Assembly (NCBI GenBank): GCA_964247055.1
Contig: OZ176055.1
Coordinates: 2,232,001 to 2,296,000, forward strand
Direction of reading: 5' to 3'
DNA length: 64,000 nt
Origin: Paragordius varius
Lineage: Eukaryota > Nematomorpha
Position numbers and translations under genes: made by a program
Notes under the pieces: generated by a model
What the model saw: only the letters and a program-made list of their open reading frames with translations
Databases searched by the model: none
What the model was told of the DNA's origin: nothing
In this document: positions 1-25,434 of the stretch, one piece after another
How positions within the stretch are numbered: the stretch's first letter is position 1
Layout: the number at the start of each line of letters is the position of its first letter

Positions 1-663
1 TGTCACATTGAACATTAATATCTAATATCATATCGTGGAATACACATAAAAATAATATTTAACATGTTTTTTTACTATATACATTTGTAAAGTTAAAGCA
101 ATTTTATGCATTTAACACAAAGATAAATTATTTTTAAATTACTACATAACATCCAACAAAAGACCACCCGAGTAATTTTTTGATTATCTAATGCTAATCA
201 TGACACTAAACCCAAATTAAAATCGTAAGTTAAACAAAAAATATCATTTAATAATTTTACAATAGCAACTAAAAAGGCATGGAATGAATTATTTAAACCT
301 CTTTCATAAAAATAATTTTAAATTTGAAGCGGGAAACAAGGCCGGTAAGGTTCAATGAATATGCTTGTTATGAGAAATGAATCCCTCACAAACATTAAAC
401 AAGATTTATGCATTTTAAAGCATAATATGTAAAAATTCATATGCTAAAATTTCACCATAATGTTTTTGATACGGATATAATATGAAACATTTTTAGTTTA
501 TTTAAAATATGAAAATGAAACTACATAGGTGGGACATTTAAATTAAGTATTATAGATACCAATGAAAAATAATCAACTGATACAGTTTGAACAACTTAAA
601 ATACAAAATCAAACCGTTTCTATTTAATTCAATTCCTTTACCATTTTGTGTTATAGTGTAATG
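1..663. other. No gene seen, AT-rich flank
   Basis: I see no open frame of interest, no splice-flanked exon and no repeat structure here. The stretch ends at the 8-bp target duplication of the hAT element that starts at 664. It lies downstream of the minus-strand gene at 2619-5143 and could hold more of that gene if the last exon seen is not terminal. Confidence 0.5.
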
Positions 664-2588
664 CAGTGATACTAACCGCGGCCCGCGAGCCGCATGCGGC
701 CCTAAGAGAGATTTAAAATTGCCCTATCACTATATTGATAATTAAATTATTTTTTTATTAATGAATTTTAAAATGCACATAAAATTTCGCTTATTATAAT
801 ATTAATTTATTTTCTTCAGATTTACTTTTGGTAATTTTAGTTTTTACCCAATTCGAAATGTAGAAAAATTTTCCTATATTAAAATGATTTCAAAATTTTG
901 GCACACGTCTATTTATTTTCTTTATTTTGAAATTTTTATTGGATTCCTTTTTTGTATTTAAGCAAGCTTTTCGCCAAAACTTGCATGTACATATTCTTTT
1001 CATTGCTATCCTGCATCATTTTTTATAACTCATTCCCATAAAATATTTTGCAAATAAACATTAAATTTTAACCTGTTTTTTATAGCATAAAATTAAATTA
1101 TATTCCTATTTTTTGAAAAAATTTACATAATATTTAAACATAAATTCAAATGATGACATATAATGCTAAACAACGTAAATTATCCGATAAAAATTTCCCT
1201 TTAAAAAAGAATGGGAAGAAAAATTCTTTGTCTATTTAAATTTTTGCCAATGAATAATACCACTAAAGGAAGTGATTTTCTCAAAAGAATTAACACTTTT
1301 TTAGATAATAATGGTAGAAATTGGTTTCGATCCGCACAGATGGCTGTCCCTCTATGAAACCAAAGGATTATTCTTCTTTTGAAAAACAAATATAATTTGC
1401 AAAATATTTTATCCTTTCACTGCTTTATTCATCAGAAAAACTTGGTTTCGCGGTAAAAGATGAATCACTCAATAAATTAATTAAAACGGTTGTGGATATA
1501 GTTAACCATATCCGTGGCAGAAATTCTACCGCCGTAAATTCAAAAACCTTCTGAAAGATATCCACAGTGAGTCTGATGATATTCTTTTGTACATCGCTGA
1601 GATATGGCTAAGCCTTAGCGAAGTATTAAATAGATTTTTTGTTTTAAGACATGAAATTCTATCATTATAAAAGATAACAGAAAGTTTGACGAGAAAATTA
1701 ATAGTGACAAATGCTGGGTTTTGCCTACCTTTGCAACATTACTTATAAACTTGGTATTTTTAATACGTCATCAAGGGAGCAAAATAACAATTTAATTTGC
1801 TAATCAAATATTTGCTTTTGAAGAAAAATTTATTATATATAAACAAGATTGCATAAATAAACACTCCTATATTTTTCAACACATACCGCGGAGACTAATT
1901 AATAATAGACAAATCATTTAACATTTTTAGCTAATGAGATGAAATTTAGATTTCAAAAATTAAGAAATATTAAAAAATGCTTAAAATTCGTTGAAAATCC
2001 ATGGCATATGGATATATTCAATATTAAGCAACTTGAGCATTTCGGTTTCAGGCTATCATTGAAGAATGTAGATTTCAAAAATAATTCCAATTTGGAGACT
2101 ATAATCAAGGAGAATCATAGAGAAGAAAGATATGTAGAGTTGTGGCAAGATTGGCCAAATAAATATGAAAATATAAAAAAATGTCCTCAAATCCTAACTG
2201 TTTTTCTTTCAACTTACACGTGTGATATGGCATATTCCAAAATAAAATATGTCAAGAATATACAAAGAAATCGCTTAACCGATGATCATATCGACGACGT
2301 ATTAAGATTGGCCTGTCATGAGGCGAAACCAAATTTGTCAAAAAACATTGGTTAATATCAAAATAAAAATTGTTATCAAAATATTTTAATTTTTTAAACT
2401 AAATGGTGCACAACGAGTTTTTAGCTGGATTTACATGCGATCCGCAAAAAAATCATTGTGCCGATTTAGAGTATAAATATGTGCATATATGTTAAATAGA
2501 TATGGAATATTTGCCATTATAAGGTTCATGGCCCTCAAAAAAAATATATTTTATTTGGCCCGTCAAGTTTTTTTGGTGAGTACCACTG
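664..2588 (+). mobile_element. Decayed hAT transposon with 8-bp target duplication
   Basis: The element starts CAGTGATACTAACC and ends, read inverted, CAGTGGTACTCACC. It is flanked on both sides by the identical octamer GTGTAATG (656-663 and 2589-2596), the target-site length of the hAT superfamily. Just inside the left end is a GC-rich block of GCGGCCCGC type that is common in animal hAT elements; the right end carries the matching GGCCCG. A C-terminal transposase remnant lies at 1939-2355, and a more degraded middle part at about 1150-1700. It is a dead plain DNA transposon: the N-terminal zinc finger and the catalytic core are not readable as one frame. The perfect target duplication suggests that it moved in as a unit and has since decayed by point changes and small indels. 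Confidence 0.93.
1939..2355 (+). pseudogene. hAT transposase C-terminal dimerisation remnant
   Basis: This 138-codon open stretch ends with the hAT C-terminal pattern: FLSTYTCDMAYSKIKYVK, then RNRLTDDHIDDVLRLAC and EAKPNLS. Intact relatives have TYxCESAFSxM at the first motif, so the catalytic Glu region has decayed here (TCDMAYSKI). The middle (WHMDIFNI, LETIIKENHREERYVELW) fits the helical region upstream of that domain. The family type matches the GTF2IRD2/ZBED5-like hAT transposases and the better copy at 46237-48929. No intact N-terminus remains, so no function is expected. Confidence 0.85.
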
Positions 2589-2618
2589 GTGTAATGTGTA
2601 TCATGGTTCTTAATATTA

Positions 2619-5143
2619 TTAATTCTTATTATTAAATTTTTTACCTTTTATTACATTCGGAGATTTGCTGTTTGTCGGGATACCAACCTTATCACTATTC
2701 GGTTTATGGGGATTTTGGATTTTAAACGATTTGAATCTTGCTGCTAAAGCTTCATCTAGCATATATTTGCACAATATTAAATCTCAAATAATAATAATAA
2801 ATATCAATCATTAAAGCGTATTTATGCAATCAAAAGAATTTATAAGAAATTTAATAGCAAAATGTTTTTGATATCAATAAAAATAAAATATATTCCTTAA
2901 ATAAAAGTTTTAAATTTTTACCAATTTTGTTAAACTCATATGACTCACCCTTTGGGTCATCAACAGATGGATTGAATTGTTGATCCTTGTTCTGATACTC
3001 GTTTGATATTAATTTCCAATCCCTATCATTGTCACTGGGGTCAAACTTTTGGTTGGTCGACCTATCCGCTCCATATCGTCGATTACCACCTCTCCGTTGA
3101 TTCGTTCGTCGTGAAGAAGATCGATGTTTAGGAGGTTTTTTTCCACCATAATACTCCCTATCTGTAACTTGTAATCCTTCATAAGTATTTAACGTATTAT
3201 CGATTGGGGGACCCTTTAAAAATGTATCCACACCATGATGAGATTGACCACCCTGAAAAGCTGTACCCATAAAGTTCCTGGGGCTAAAACCTTGATGTCC
3301 ACCGCCCCATTCCGCCCCCATATCCCTGCCTGTGCCTGGAATAAAACCAGGGATTGCACCTTGGGTTTGAGTGTAATCGATCGATGAGTGAGGTATCATA
3401 CCTCCAACGTTGGGGATTCCTATTATATTGCGATTCAAAATTAAATAAAGGCCAAAAATCTGTCTAAACATTAGTTTTAAATTATATTTAACCATGTTTT
3501 TGATAAAATAATTAAATTAAACCATTCATATTTATTGGTGATCCTCCTTGTTGATGTAGGGGGAAATGTACTGGGTTATCGTATCCAGGTGGTGGTTTTA
3601 AATATTGACCTGCGCTAAACTGTTGATCTGGACCCTTAGCGTGATCAAAATAAAACGGCGGCATTATTTTTTTTACATAATGACCTGGATCAGTGTTTTG
3701 CAAAGATTCATCCCCAGGATTTAGGTGATAAGGGAAGTTAGGATTTTGATACACCATAGAATTGCGTTCTCTAGGATCCTTGGGCGGTCCATCCACTCCT
3801 GTTATAAATCTCGGGTCTAGCGGATGATTTCCAAACCGATCACGCCTTTTGGGGCCATAAGGGTTATGACTTGGTGGAAAATATCCATCAGGACTACTGT
3901 CATAAGGATGGGGACTGCCACCTCTTCTCCTTCCCATCCCACGCCTGCCATTGTCATATCCCCGGCTCCGAGCTCGTTCATCCAAATTATTATTGATCAT
4001 AACGTCATTCATTTCATCATCTTCATCGCCTCTTTGAGGCTGAGGGCGTCTCCGTCTTTGCTGGGCATATTTGGCTCTTTCACGTCTCTCCTCTTCTTCG
4101 GCTTGTTGCCGACGTTGTTGTTCCACCGTAGCCAAATACGGTCTTATGTGATCGGGGACAAAGGGTCCACCCCCACCCTGCGCTCCTAACATTTGATCTC
4201 CGCCACCGCTAGAACCTAGACGTCCACCTCCCATTCCTATCAAGGGATGCAAGGGTGATGGATGTACTTGAAGTCCAGATCCTCCACCACCTCCCATATT
4301 CAAACCCGATAAACCTTGACCCACCATGGATGTCGGACTGAATCCGTTCTGTATGGCTGACATTAGACCCTGATTAGGGCTTGATGGTATGAGTCTGCTA
4401 GCAGCGTTATGTTGTTGATTATTATTTTGGGCATTAAGAGCGGCTTGGGGATTGGGGGTTGATTGTGTCGGTACCGGTGTTGAAGGGGTAGAAGGGATAA
4501 CTTTTTTATTCGTGTTATCTGGCTTTGATTTTGGGCCGGTATTGATCCCCGCTTTTTCCTTTGCAGCTTTTTCGGCTTCTTGTTTCGCTTTTTGTCGTTC
4601 ATTTTCTTTTTCAAGTACTTGGAAAATAGGAGAGTCGCGACTAAAAAAGCCTCCTTTACTTAGTAAACCTGTGGGGATTGGGTTGTTTAACCCTAATTCC
4701 CCAATTAATCCCGGGCCAGAATCTTTATTTGATCGTTTAGATACGCTATTGAGATTTGTTTCGTTTTGACTCTTTGATTCTGACATAAATTGTTCGTCGG
4801 TGAATTCACGTAATATTTTATTAGAGTTTATTGAATCATCATCCATCATGTTCTCCGACTTACTGTTAGCATTTAAGTGGCGACTCATGTGTCTGATCGG
4901 TTTTTCGCTTTTTTTATTGTTTAATTTTGCTGTATTCATATCTGAACTTATTGTGAATTCAAAAATGCCTTCATTACTAAGACTGGGTGGTTTGTTGTTA
5001 AGATTCCTTCCTTCCCCTGAACGCTTAAACAAAATTGATGAATTAGGATAGAGTAAGTGTACATTTGGTACGAATGCCGATTCCAAATCATTGGTTATTA
5101 CATTTATTTCGTCGGAAATGATTTTATGTTCTTGGCCATATAT
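2619..5143 (-). CDS. Unknown Gly/Pro/Arg-rich protein, 3' exons of a spliced gene
   Basis: Three exons can be read on the minus strand with matching phases: 5143-3523, 3419-2922 and 2755-2645. The last may run on to a stop at 2619-2621. The first listed exon begins after a good acceptor (attctattatag) in phase 0, so upstream coding exons are missing. Joined, they give about 740 residues. In order: a short folded-looking start (GIFEFTISSDM), a Lys/Glu coiled-coil-like stretch (ENERQKAKQEAEKAAKEK), a Gly/Pro/Asn low-complexity region, a Gln/Glu/Arg helix (EQQRRQQAEEEERRERAKYA), an Arg-rich RGG-like segment, a Pro/Tyr-rich segment, and a basic tail with HRSSSRRTNQRRGGNRR. The composition suggests a nuclear or RNA-associated disordered protein, but I recognise no domain. 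The two junction phases agree (1/1), which supports the model. The 3523 donor (GTTTAA) is weak. Confidence 0.72.
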
Positions 5144-6336
5144 CTATAATAGAATAAATATATTATATTTACGGACCACGATATTTTATTATATACCACA
5201 ACTTTTGAACCTTAACCATATTATAAATAAAGGATGAATGTCTAACTATCAAAAAGTTTTTTAAAAATAAATCCCACTAAGAGCTTATTACCTTAGGATA
5301 CGGCGGTTAGACGGTACATGCCTAGCCGAAAGTTATTTTTTGTAAAATATTTAAATATCTCGCAAACGTACAAGTTTTTTTAAATAATTCATAAAGAGGT
5401 TATATGGGTTGTATTTTGGAAATATTTTATTTCAAATTATTGTAACCAAATGTTAGTTTCTTACTTAGAAAGCGTCAAAAAATTAATTAAAAAACTAAAA
5501 TATGTAATTATTGATTACCTGAAACCAGAATTTTACATATACTGTCCAAGCAAAAAAAATGTGCAGTAGCCCCATACTTATAACAAGTATTAGGTATAAA
5601 AGGTAACGATGATATTTTAGTAAAAGCAATATAGGAGGGAGGACAAAACCCAATTAAAATTGATTACTGAATATTTAAATTAATTTTTTTTAAAATAAAA
5701 AAAAAATGTGATGAAAGCATAAAGTTAACGGATAATCTAAATTAAAATATTTTTGTTTCATTTTCAAAACAATAGGATAAAAATTGTGATAATATTTTAG
5801 TTTACATTTATTTTCCAATTAAATCCATACAAATATGTTTAAATTTAGAGGTGTCATATTTTCTTCAATTTCATTCACAAGTTTCATATAAATGGCTTAA
5901 TAATGTTATAAATATTTTGTCAAAATAATTAAAACAAAAAAAAAGTTAAATTTATCATGGATATATGTGACCTATCATTAGACATATATAGTTAAAAACA
6001 CTTTTTCGTATATACATTAAAAAAATTATTTTTGATCATTATTTAGTTTAATGAACTTTATCAATCGATAAACTAATATCAATTAAAAAAGATAAAAAAT
6101 AATGAATTAAAACCGTTTTTTTTCTTTATAATAAAACTATGTGACTCTAATTGAATTAATAAACAGTTAAATCATTTTCGAAAAAAATCATTTTTTCCTG
6201 CTTCTTTAACCTATGTTCCTTCTGACAAAAACAATACACAAAGACCAATTTCCTTTGTTGATATGAGTTTAATAGTTTTTTTACATATAATGTTTTATAC
6301 TGCATATAAATTAAAAAAATGATTAAAGGATATATA
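5144..6336. other. Intron or upstream DNA, no exon found
   Basis: This should contain the missing 5' part of the gene ending at 2619, because its exon at 5143 begins in phase 0 after an acceptor. The only exon-like candidate, 30 nt around 5291-5320, has a stop in two frames and the wrong phase in the third. I therefore see nothing supportable. Confidence 0.4.
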
Positions 6337-7360
6337 TACCATTTTTGATACAAAAACAACATTTTTTCAAGCAAACACAGCAATTTTTGTAAAATTAAAA
6401 ACATTTTTTTTATTTAATGACAATTTAATTATTAAATTTAAATAATTTAATTTTAGCGTTGAATTAAGTATTTATTTAATTTAAATATTGTAATTTAATT
6501 TTAGCGTTGTAATGATTTAATTGTTTTATCATTAATATTTAATGGTACATGATTTTAAGCATTTTAATTTTGCCCATATATTGCATTAAGTTTATATTAT
6601 AGTTTTTCTTTTACAACTTTAGTTCGTCTATAATCAATTTACGCAATTCGCTCTTCAAGAGAGTCCCTGAATATTTAAAGTTGTCCCTTAAAGTTGCTTA
6701 CATTTTTTGCAGTTTGCATACAACCGTAATATTTGTATGTAATTATCTATTTTTTAAAATTTAACCTAAAATCTTTATTTAGTATTTATTCATTTAAAAT
6801 TAATATTTTTATAGTAAAAACAACTTATTTGTTTAACTATTTTTTTTAATTTAAGTATTAAAAACATTGAATTTTTAAACCAAATATTACAATCAATAAC
6901 CAACAAAATTTAGATATTTTTAAATATAGTTAAATTTTTTTATATAAATAATAAGGATATACGGATCTTATAAAAAAAAGCTGGTATTCATTTAAAAGTT
7001 TGAAAATAGGTATAAAATGATAGGATAGATTGAAGAAACAACTTTAAATTTTCAAGCACACTCTCAAATTATATAAATTGATTGTAGGTGAAGCTAAATA
7101 TAGTAAAAGATTTAGTATAGATAATGCAAATTATAAGCAAACCATTAAATATTGAAGATAAAACAATAAAAATTATATATCAACGCTAAAATTAAATTAT
7201 ATTTACTTAAAATTATAAAAGTATAATTAAATTGTCATAAAATAAAAAAATGTTTTTATTTTAAATTGTTGTTTTTGCTTGAAAAAATGTTGTCTTTGGT
7301 TTAAAATACGTTGCGTTTGCTTGAAAATATGTAGCCTTTGCTTGAAAAAATGTTGCGATC
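6337..7360. mobile_element. Palindromic fold-back element with 21-bp terminal repeats (type 3)
   Basis: The left end TACCATTT follows a TA. The two ends are inverted copies: a subterminal block containing atgacaatttaattat and aatttaattttagcgttga occurs near 6420-6520 and inverted near 7170-7250. The right end carries four 21-bp units of the type GTTGCGTTTGCTTGAAAAAAT (about 7266-7352), and the left end about three inverted units (6344-6400). The exact right terminus is not recognisable. There is no transposase. Related arrays lie at 18940-19030 and in 39794-40397. Confidence 0.7.
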
Positions 7361-8445
7361 CATATATTATAAAATTAAAAATTTAAGGACTCTATTAAAA
7401 TGGCAAAACCACAAATTGTCACATTAGGTCGAATTATAGAAAAATATTTTTTTTAAAAAAATACGATGTAGGATTGGATGTGTAGCTACGGTCAATATTG
7501 AAAACAATATAAATCTAAACTTTGTTTTATATTGTTTTCTGATAAGGTTTAATTGGTTTACCCCCTTATGCATGTACCATTGACCTTTCCCTCCCAACAT
7601 CAAAACATTCTCTAATAATAAGTTTCCTAAAATTTAATATATAAAAAGCGATCCATTTAACCAAAAAATTAAAGGTTTCATATTAACTGATTTCTCTCCA
7701 CTTACAATAACCTCAGATTATGTCTTGATAGGAGTGATTTTTTTTCAAATCGGCAAATTTTAATATCAAAACTATTTGCTAATTGTCTTAACTTAATTAG
7801 TTTCCGGGTGATGGTTTATTATAAGAAGATTAATTAAGAGCTAGAGCCAATATGGGTTAAATAGTTTATTTATATTACGATGGGGTAATCATATAGATTT
7901 GGTGTAATAATATGCACTGTTACACTTTTCTAAAAAAAATCTCATGGAAAACTATGATATATTTTACAATTTAAATCTTAGAACCAGGGTAGGTTAATAA
8001 ATACAAGAAAGCCAATATACTCTAAAATTTATTAATGATATTGTTGATAATCGGATATAATATATATAGTAAATATATTTCTCTGGTAAGAGTTGTCTTC
8101 AAAAGGTATGTATTATCAATACAGGAATAACCAATTATTTAAAACTAACATGTTAGAATATAAGTGTGAATAATGAATGTTAAAAATAGGATATAGATAC
8201 ATTTCTAATGCTACTCTAATATGTGGGGGGGGGGGTATAGGTAGTATCAAAAAAACGTATAAATATTTCATTTATAACCATTTTATCCGTTTAGATTTAT
8301 TGATTTATATCAAAATTTATAAAATTGTAATTAATTTTTTCAAATACTTTATATATAATATTATATTGTTCATAAATGTATTATAGTGTGTATGATAAAT
8401 TTATAAGGCAATTGGCAATGATTTGTATTATACGATATATATATA
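7361..8445. other. No gene seen
   Basis: This is AT-rich spacer between the unknown gene's side and the 3' side of the kinase gene. It holds a run of 10 or more G at about 8225 and short open frames with no coding character. No splice-flanked coding segment was found. Confidence 0.4.
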
Positions 8446-8672
8446 CAGTAAAAAATTGAAATTATACGGACAAAACGAAAAAATATACATACAAATATTT
8501 TTTGTTCACTTGATTATTTCAATAAAACTCATTAGTTTAATCGTATGTGTATCAAATACAGATGTAATGGGAAATCTCATAGATTGTTTAGAAAAGTATG
8601 GTTTTTTCTTTTGAAAAAAAATATTTGTCTTTATATTTTAACGTTTTCTCTGTATAGTTTCAATTTTTACTG
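8446..8672. mobile_element. MITE with CAGTAAAAATTGAAA ends, TA-flanked
   Basis: The left end reads TA-CAGTAAAAAATTGAAA, followed by TATACGGACAAAACG. The right end is its inverse (gttttctctgtatagtttc, then aatttttactg). The length is about 230 bp. A related copy lies at 45037-45314. The CAGT terminus on a TA target is typical of non-autonomous Tc1/mariner-like elements. The small open frame inside is an artefact of the element. Confidence 0.7.
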
Positions 8673-9352
8673 CATTTATTAGATCTAAACAATGAATAAA
8701 ATATCAATCTCGTCACTTGATTATGGTAAAGTTAATCAAACAATTACACTGAAAAAAAAATAATATGGCAAATGTATTAGAGTATATAAGGGGAGTTGGT
8801 ATACACAGACATAACTGTATAGTCCAACAGTAATAATTGTATAGAGAATTAGTTATATGTATACTAATATATATATAATAAATAAATTATTTAAAATTAC
8901 TAAAAGAATTGATTTTCTCAGGGAATTACAACTACAATTGATATGGGTGTGGTATTGTTTAATTTAGTTAAAGGAGGGGAAAGTTTTATAAACTAAAAGA
9001 TATAAATTAATTTTAAAAGATAAGATATTAAAATCACTCGGTATATATCATATTTATCTAATAAGCTAACATAAAAATAGTTGTAAAAAGAAAAGAGTCA
9101 TTTTATTTTAACTAAAAAAAGTGATTGATTCTGCGATCAATATATGTATGTATATCACATCTAACAATACAATTAATTAATTTAAAATCAGGGGGTGTAC
9201 TCTGTTTTTGTAATAACGAAACTAGTTAAATAATATGATGTATAAAAAAATAAACATCATCTTGTTTTTTTCCAAAAACCGTTCAAACAAAAGTTAGGCC
9301 GACTAATTAAGAGTGTAGGACCCTTTATATGATACTACCCCTAGAAGGAAAA
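8673..9352. other. 3' flank of the kinase gene
   Basis: This lies directly past the SIK3 stop codon on the minus strand. An AATAAA hexamer in that orientation sits near 9100-9106, about 250 nt past the stop, and could be the polyadenylation signal. No other coding or repeat structure was seen. Confidence 0.35.
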
Positions 9353-21536
<12,184 letters not shown>

Positions 21537-21789
21537 TTTTAAGGCAGTATATCAAAGAACAAAAATCTCATATCAAAACAAACAAAATGCTGAGTTTCGG
21601 TGTAATAAATAAGCGATTCAATCCATACGGTACGATAAACAAACAAAACGAAATTTAAATCAAAAGTTATAATATTTAAATAATTATACGTACAGAAGAT
21701 TTTTGTTATAATTTAGAATAATAATTTAATACACTATTTAATATAAAGAATGCCTGATATTTGATAGTTTAGGATATATATTTGTGTAA

Positions 21790-22912
21790 AAAAATTTTCA
21801 TCCTGGGGTATCTACATAATTAAAGATATAACTTTAAAAATTCAAGGAAACGGTTTAAAATATATACTTCTATCATAATGCAAAATTTATAAATAAGCTA
21901 AAATATCTTAATATTTTGTTTTGAAAAAAAGGTTTTATGTCAAACTACCTCGACGCGATTTTTATTTTACAAATTTTTGCGAAATATCTTCTTCAATTAA
22001 TTTTAAGGGTAAAATTGAAGCTAATTTATTTATACATCTAACATTAATAGAAATAGAGAAAGCGGTTTATTTTGTATTATTTTTAAATTTTACCTTTGCA
22101 CACATCTCACGTTGACTAAATTTTTACCTTTCAGTTTTAGGTTAAAATAAGTAATATCAAGTATTTTTGAATGAAATTTTTTATATATTTCGGTTTATTA
22201 ATATGTTATATAAGTGCAAAATTTTACCATGGCTTCGATTCCTTCCATATTTTTTAAAGTATTTGATTTCAAACAGGCCTGGGGTATCCAAATACCCCAA
22301 TTTGAATCGAAGGACTAAAATGGGTGCGTTGTATCCAAGTGTTAAATATGTTATCACATTCATTTTAGTCCTTCATTGGGGTAGTTGGATACCTCAGGCC
22401 TGTTTAAAATTAAATACTTTAAAAAGTATGGACCCAATCAAAACCATGGCAAAATTTTGCACTTATATAACATCAATAAACCGAAATATATAAAAAATTT
22501 TATTTAAAATACTTGATATTACTTATTTCGAGCTAAAACTGAAAGGTAATTTAGTTAACGTGACATGTGTCAAATTGAAAAATTATAAAATAATACTAAA
22601 TAAATCGCTTTTTCTATTTCTATCAATGTTTAATTTATATAAAAAATAAGCATTAGTTTTACCCTTAAAATTAAATGAAGACGATATTTTGCAAAATTTT
22701 TGTAAAATAAAAATGGCGTCGAAGTAGTTTGAGATGACACTTTTTTTCAAAACAAAATTTTATCAAGATATTTTGGCATATTTATATAATATTTATCAGG
22801 ATAGAAGCATAAATTTAAAATGGGACCGTTTCCTTCAGTAGTTTTTTAAAAATTTTAATTTTAATTTAGTCTGGGGTATTTAGATACCCCAATTTGAATT
22901 GTAGTGTTAATT
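21790..22912. mobile_element. Two TTAA-family elements joined head to head
   Basis: The two halves are inverted copies about 560 bp long that meet near 22347: CCAAGTGTTAA, then the inverse side with tagtccttcattgggg. Each half carries the family's parts in order: an outer end with ctggggtatctaaatacccc, the block caaactacttcgacgccattt, cggtttattttgtatt, ttatatatttcggtttatta, and the inner end cctggggtatccaa...gaatcgaaggactaaaatg. The left outer end is worn. Confidence 0.8.
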
Positions 22913-23437
22913 TTTTATGGAATATTTTATAATAATTTTATTTTGTCATTTTATAACAATGATGCCAAAATATGAAAAATGTAATATCTTAGTATTTTTT
23001 ACGGAATATCCTGAAAAATTTCGAAATGAATGAGCTTTTTTAAAACTATAAATAATACCATTTTGGGTATGATGCCACGATGCCGTTGTTATTATTTATA
23101 GATAAATACCTAAACTCATTCATTATCATGTTAATAAATAAATACTGTGGCTTTAAGTTACTTATAAAATGTGAACATAAAAATGAAATAGAATATAGCA
23201 TGATTGGTGGGTGCTTTTTGTTGTACCCCGTAATTTTTAAAAAATATCACGATTGTGTTAATCCAGACATATTGGAGCTTCATCATATCACACAGTGTCA
23301 GCATATATATCCTGATTATAAATATATATATATTTATATATATATAAAAAAAATGCAGAATTTTTATTATTTTTAAGCGGTACTAATGATACAAGAAAAT
23401 TTTCACTGTTCTCCGCTCGAGCAAACGGCAAAATTTG

Positions 23438-23605
23438 CGGACATTAAATGAAAATTTTGATTCAGCTAAACTCTTTTGTAAATAAACCAAGTACAAAAAT
23501 TTTATTTTTAAAGGGCTCCGAAACATTAAAATAAAAATTTAGATTCAGCTAAACTCTTTTGTTAAAAAACTAAGTATAAATTTTATTTTTAAAAGGCTAC
23601 GAAAG
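23438..23605 (+). repeat. Short direct tandem repeat, two units
   Basis: The segment attcagctaaactcttttgt is followed, about 85 bp on, by a second copy in the same direction with similar flanks (aaaattttatttttaaa, then ggctccgaa or ggctacgaa). No further copies were seen, and there is no coding content. Confidence 0.55.
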
Positions 23606-23738
23606 TCATAATTTTTTATTTATATGATTGAGTTAGCCCAGTTAAGTTTCGATTACATGCACCGAATTCTATTACATCGAAACTTTTTATTGGTTTGGAA
23701 TTGTAAAAAATAATAATTTTACCATAACGCACAAATAT

Positions 23739-25035
23739 TTTAACACTCGATTTAAATTGGCGTATCTAAATACCCCAGACAATATTTATGTTGACTACTA
23801 AAAGAAACGGTTTCAATATTAAATATATGCTTCTATCCTAATAAAAATTAAATAAAAGTCATCAATAAAATTTAGGTTGGAAAGTCCGTATCATACTACT
23901 TGGGCGCCATTTTTATTTTACAACCTGCAAAATATCGTGTCAAATTGGAGTTTCTAAATATCCCATATATTTAAGTTAATATTTCTTAAAAACTATTAAA
24001 GGAAACGGTCAAAATTTATAAATTCTTGCTTCTATCCAAATAAATATTATATAAATAAGTCATATTTTAATAAAATTAAGTTTGAATAAAGGGGTATATC
24101 AAACTATTTGGACGCCATTTTTATTTTACAACATTTTTGCAAAATATCGTGTTTATTTAATTTTAGGCCTCAAATTTAGTTTTTATGAAAGTAAAGTGGT
24201 ATATTTTGCATTATTTTTTGATTTAGCTTTTGCACATATAGTGGATAAATTTTTACCTTTTATTTAACACTTCGATTCAAATTGGGGTATCTAAATACCC
24301 CAGACTAAATTTAAATTAAAATTTTTAAAAAACTACTAAAGGAAACTGTCCCAATTTAAATTTATGCTTCTATCATGATAAATATTATATAAATATGCCA
24401 AAATATCTTGATAAAATTTTGTTTTGAAAAAAAAGTTCCATCTCAAACTACTTCGACGCCATTTTTATTTTACAAAATTTTTGCAAAATATCGTCTTCAT
24501 TTAATTTTAAGGGTAAAACTAAAGCTTATTTTTTATATAAATTACATCTAACATTGATAGAAATAGAAAAAGCGGTTTATTTTGTATTATTTTTTAATTT
24601 TACAATTTGACACATGCCACGTTGACTAATTTTTTACTTTTCAGTTTTAGGTCAAAATAAGTAATATCAAGTATTTTTGAATAAAATTTTTTATATATTT
24701 CGGTTTATTAATGGTATATAAGTGCAAAATTTTGCCATGGTTTCGATTGCTGCCATACATTTTAAAGTATTTGATTTTAAACAGGCCTGGGGTATTCAAC
24801 TACCCCAATTTGAATCGAAGGACTAAAATGAGTGTTTTGTATCCAAGTGTTAATTCTGAATAAGTAATATCAAGTATTTTTGAATAAATTTTTAATTAAT
24901 TTTTTAATTTTATGTAAGTGCAAACTTTTATGGTTTCGATTTATATTTTTTTAAATATTTAATTTTCAAGACTGAAACATCTAACTATCCCAATTTGAAT
25001 CGAAGGACTGAAATGATTTGCATCCTAGTGCAAGG
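23739..25035 (+). mobile_element. Cluster of TTAA-family element copies, one complete
   Basis: One complete copy spans about 24264-24854, from TTAACACTTCGATTCAAATT to GTATCCAAGTGTTAA. Before it are two left-part fragments (from about 23739 and 23941), and after it a right-part fragment (to about 25035), all in the same direction. The complete copy is about 590 bp. TTAA termini on a TTAA target are shared by piggyBac and Kolobok elements. No transposase is present. Confidence 0.78.
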
Positions 25036-25434
25036 ACATCATGTGATCTTTTAATTTCGCGAACACATATTGAGGTAGTTTTATACAGAGCTCAATCTTG
25101 TAAATAAACTATTCTAAGGTTATTAAATTATGATATATTTTTCTCCATTATATAAAAAAGCCTTTATTATTTGTCTTATGGTGTATAATATTTGTACAGC
25201 TCCAAAACTGAACTAAACAGAGCTTTTAAAATCAATATAATCAAGTTTGGTAAAGTGCAACCTTAAACTTTACTTAAGTTAATTTTTGGAATCCAAAAAA
25301 CATATATATGCCTATTGTATTAGCGATTCAAAAAATTTTAAGGAAAAAAATGCCTATAAAAAATTTTGAGAATAGAATTTTTTTACAATTTTACAATTTA
25401 GAATAATTTAATGTATGAAACTATGTCCACAAAA

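Noticed and set aside
3824-5051. Plus-strand and alternative minus-strand frames opposite the unknown gene
   Set aside because: They are shadows of the long minus-strand exon, whose splice borders and phases agree.
5289-5320. 30-nt exon upstream of the unknown gene's first exon
   Set aside because: It has stops in two frames, and the third frame does not match the phase needed at 5143.
23080-23376. 98-codon plus-strand frame
   Set aside because: It ends in a TA microsatellite translation and shows no domain or splice context.
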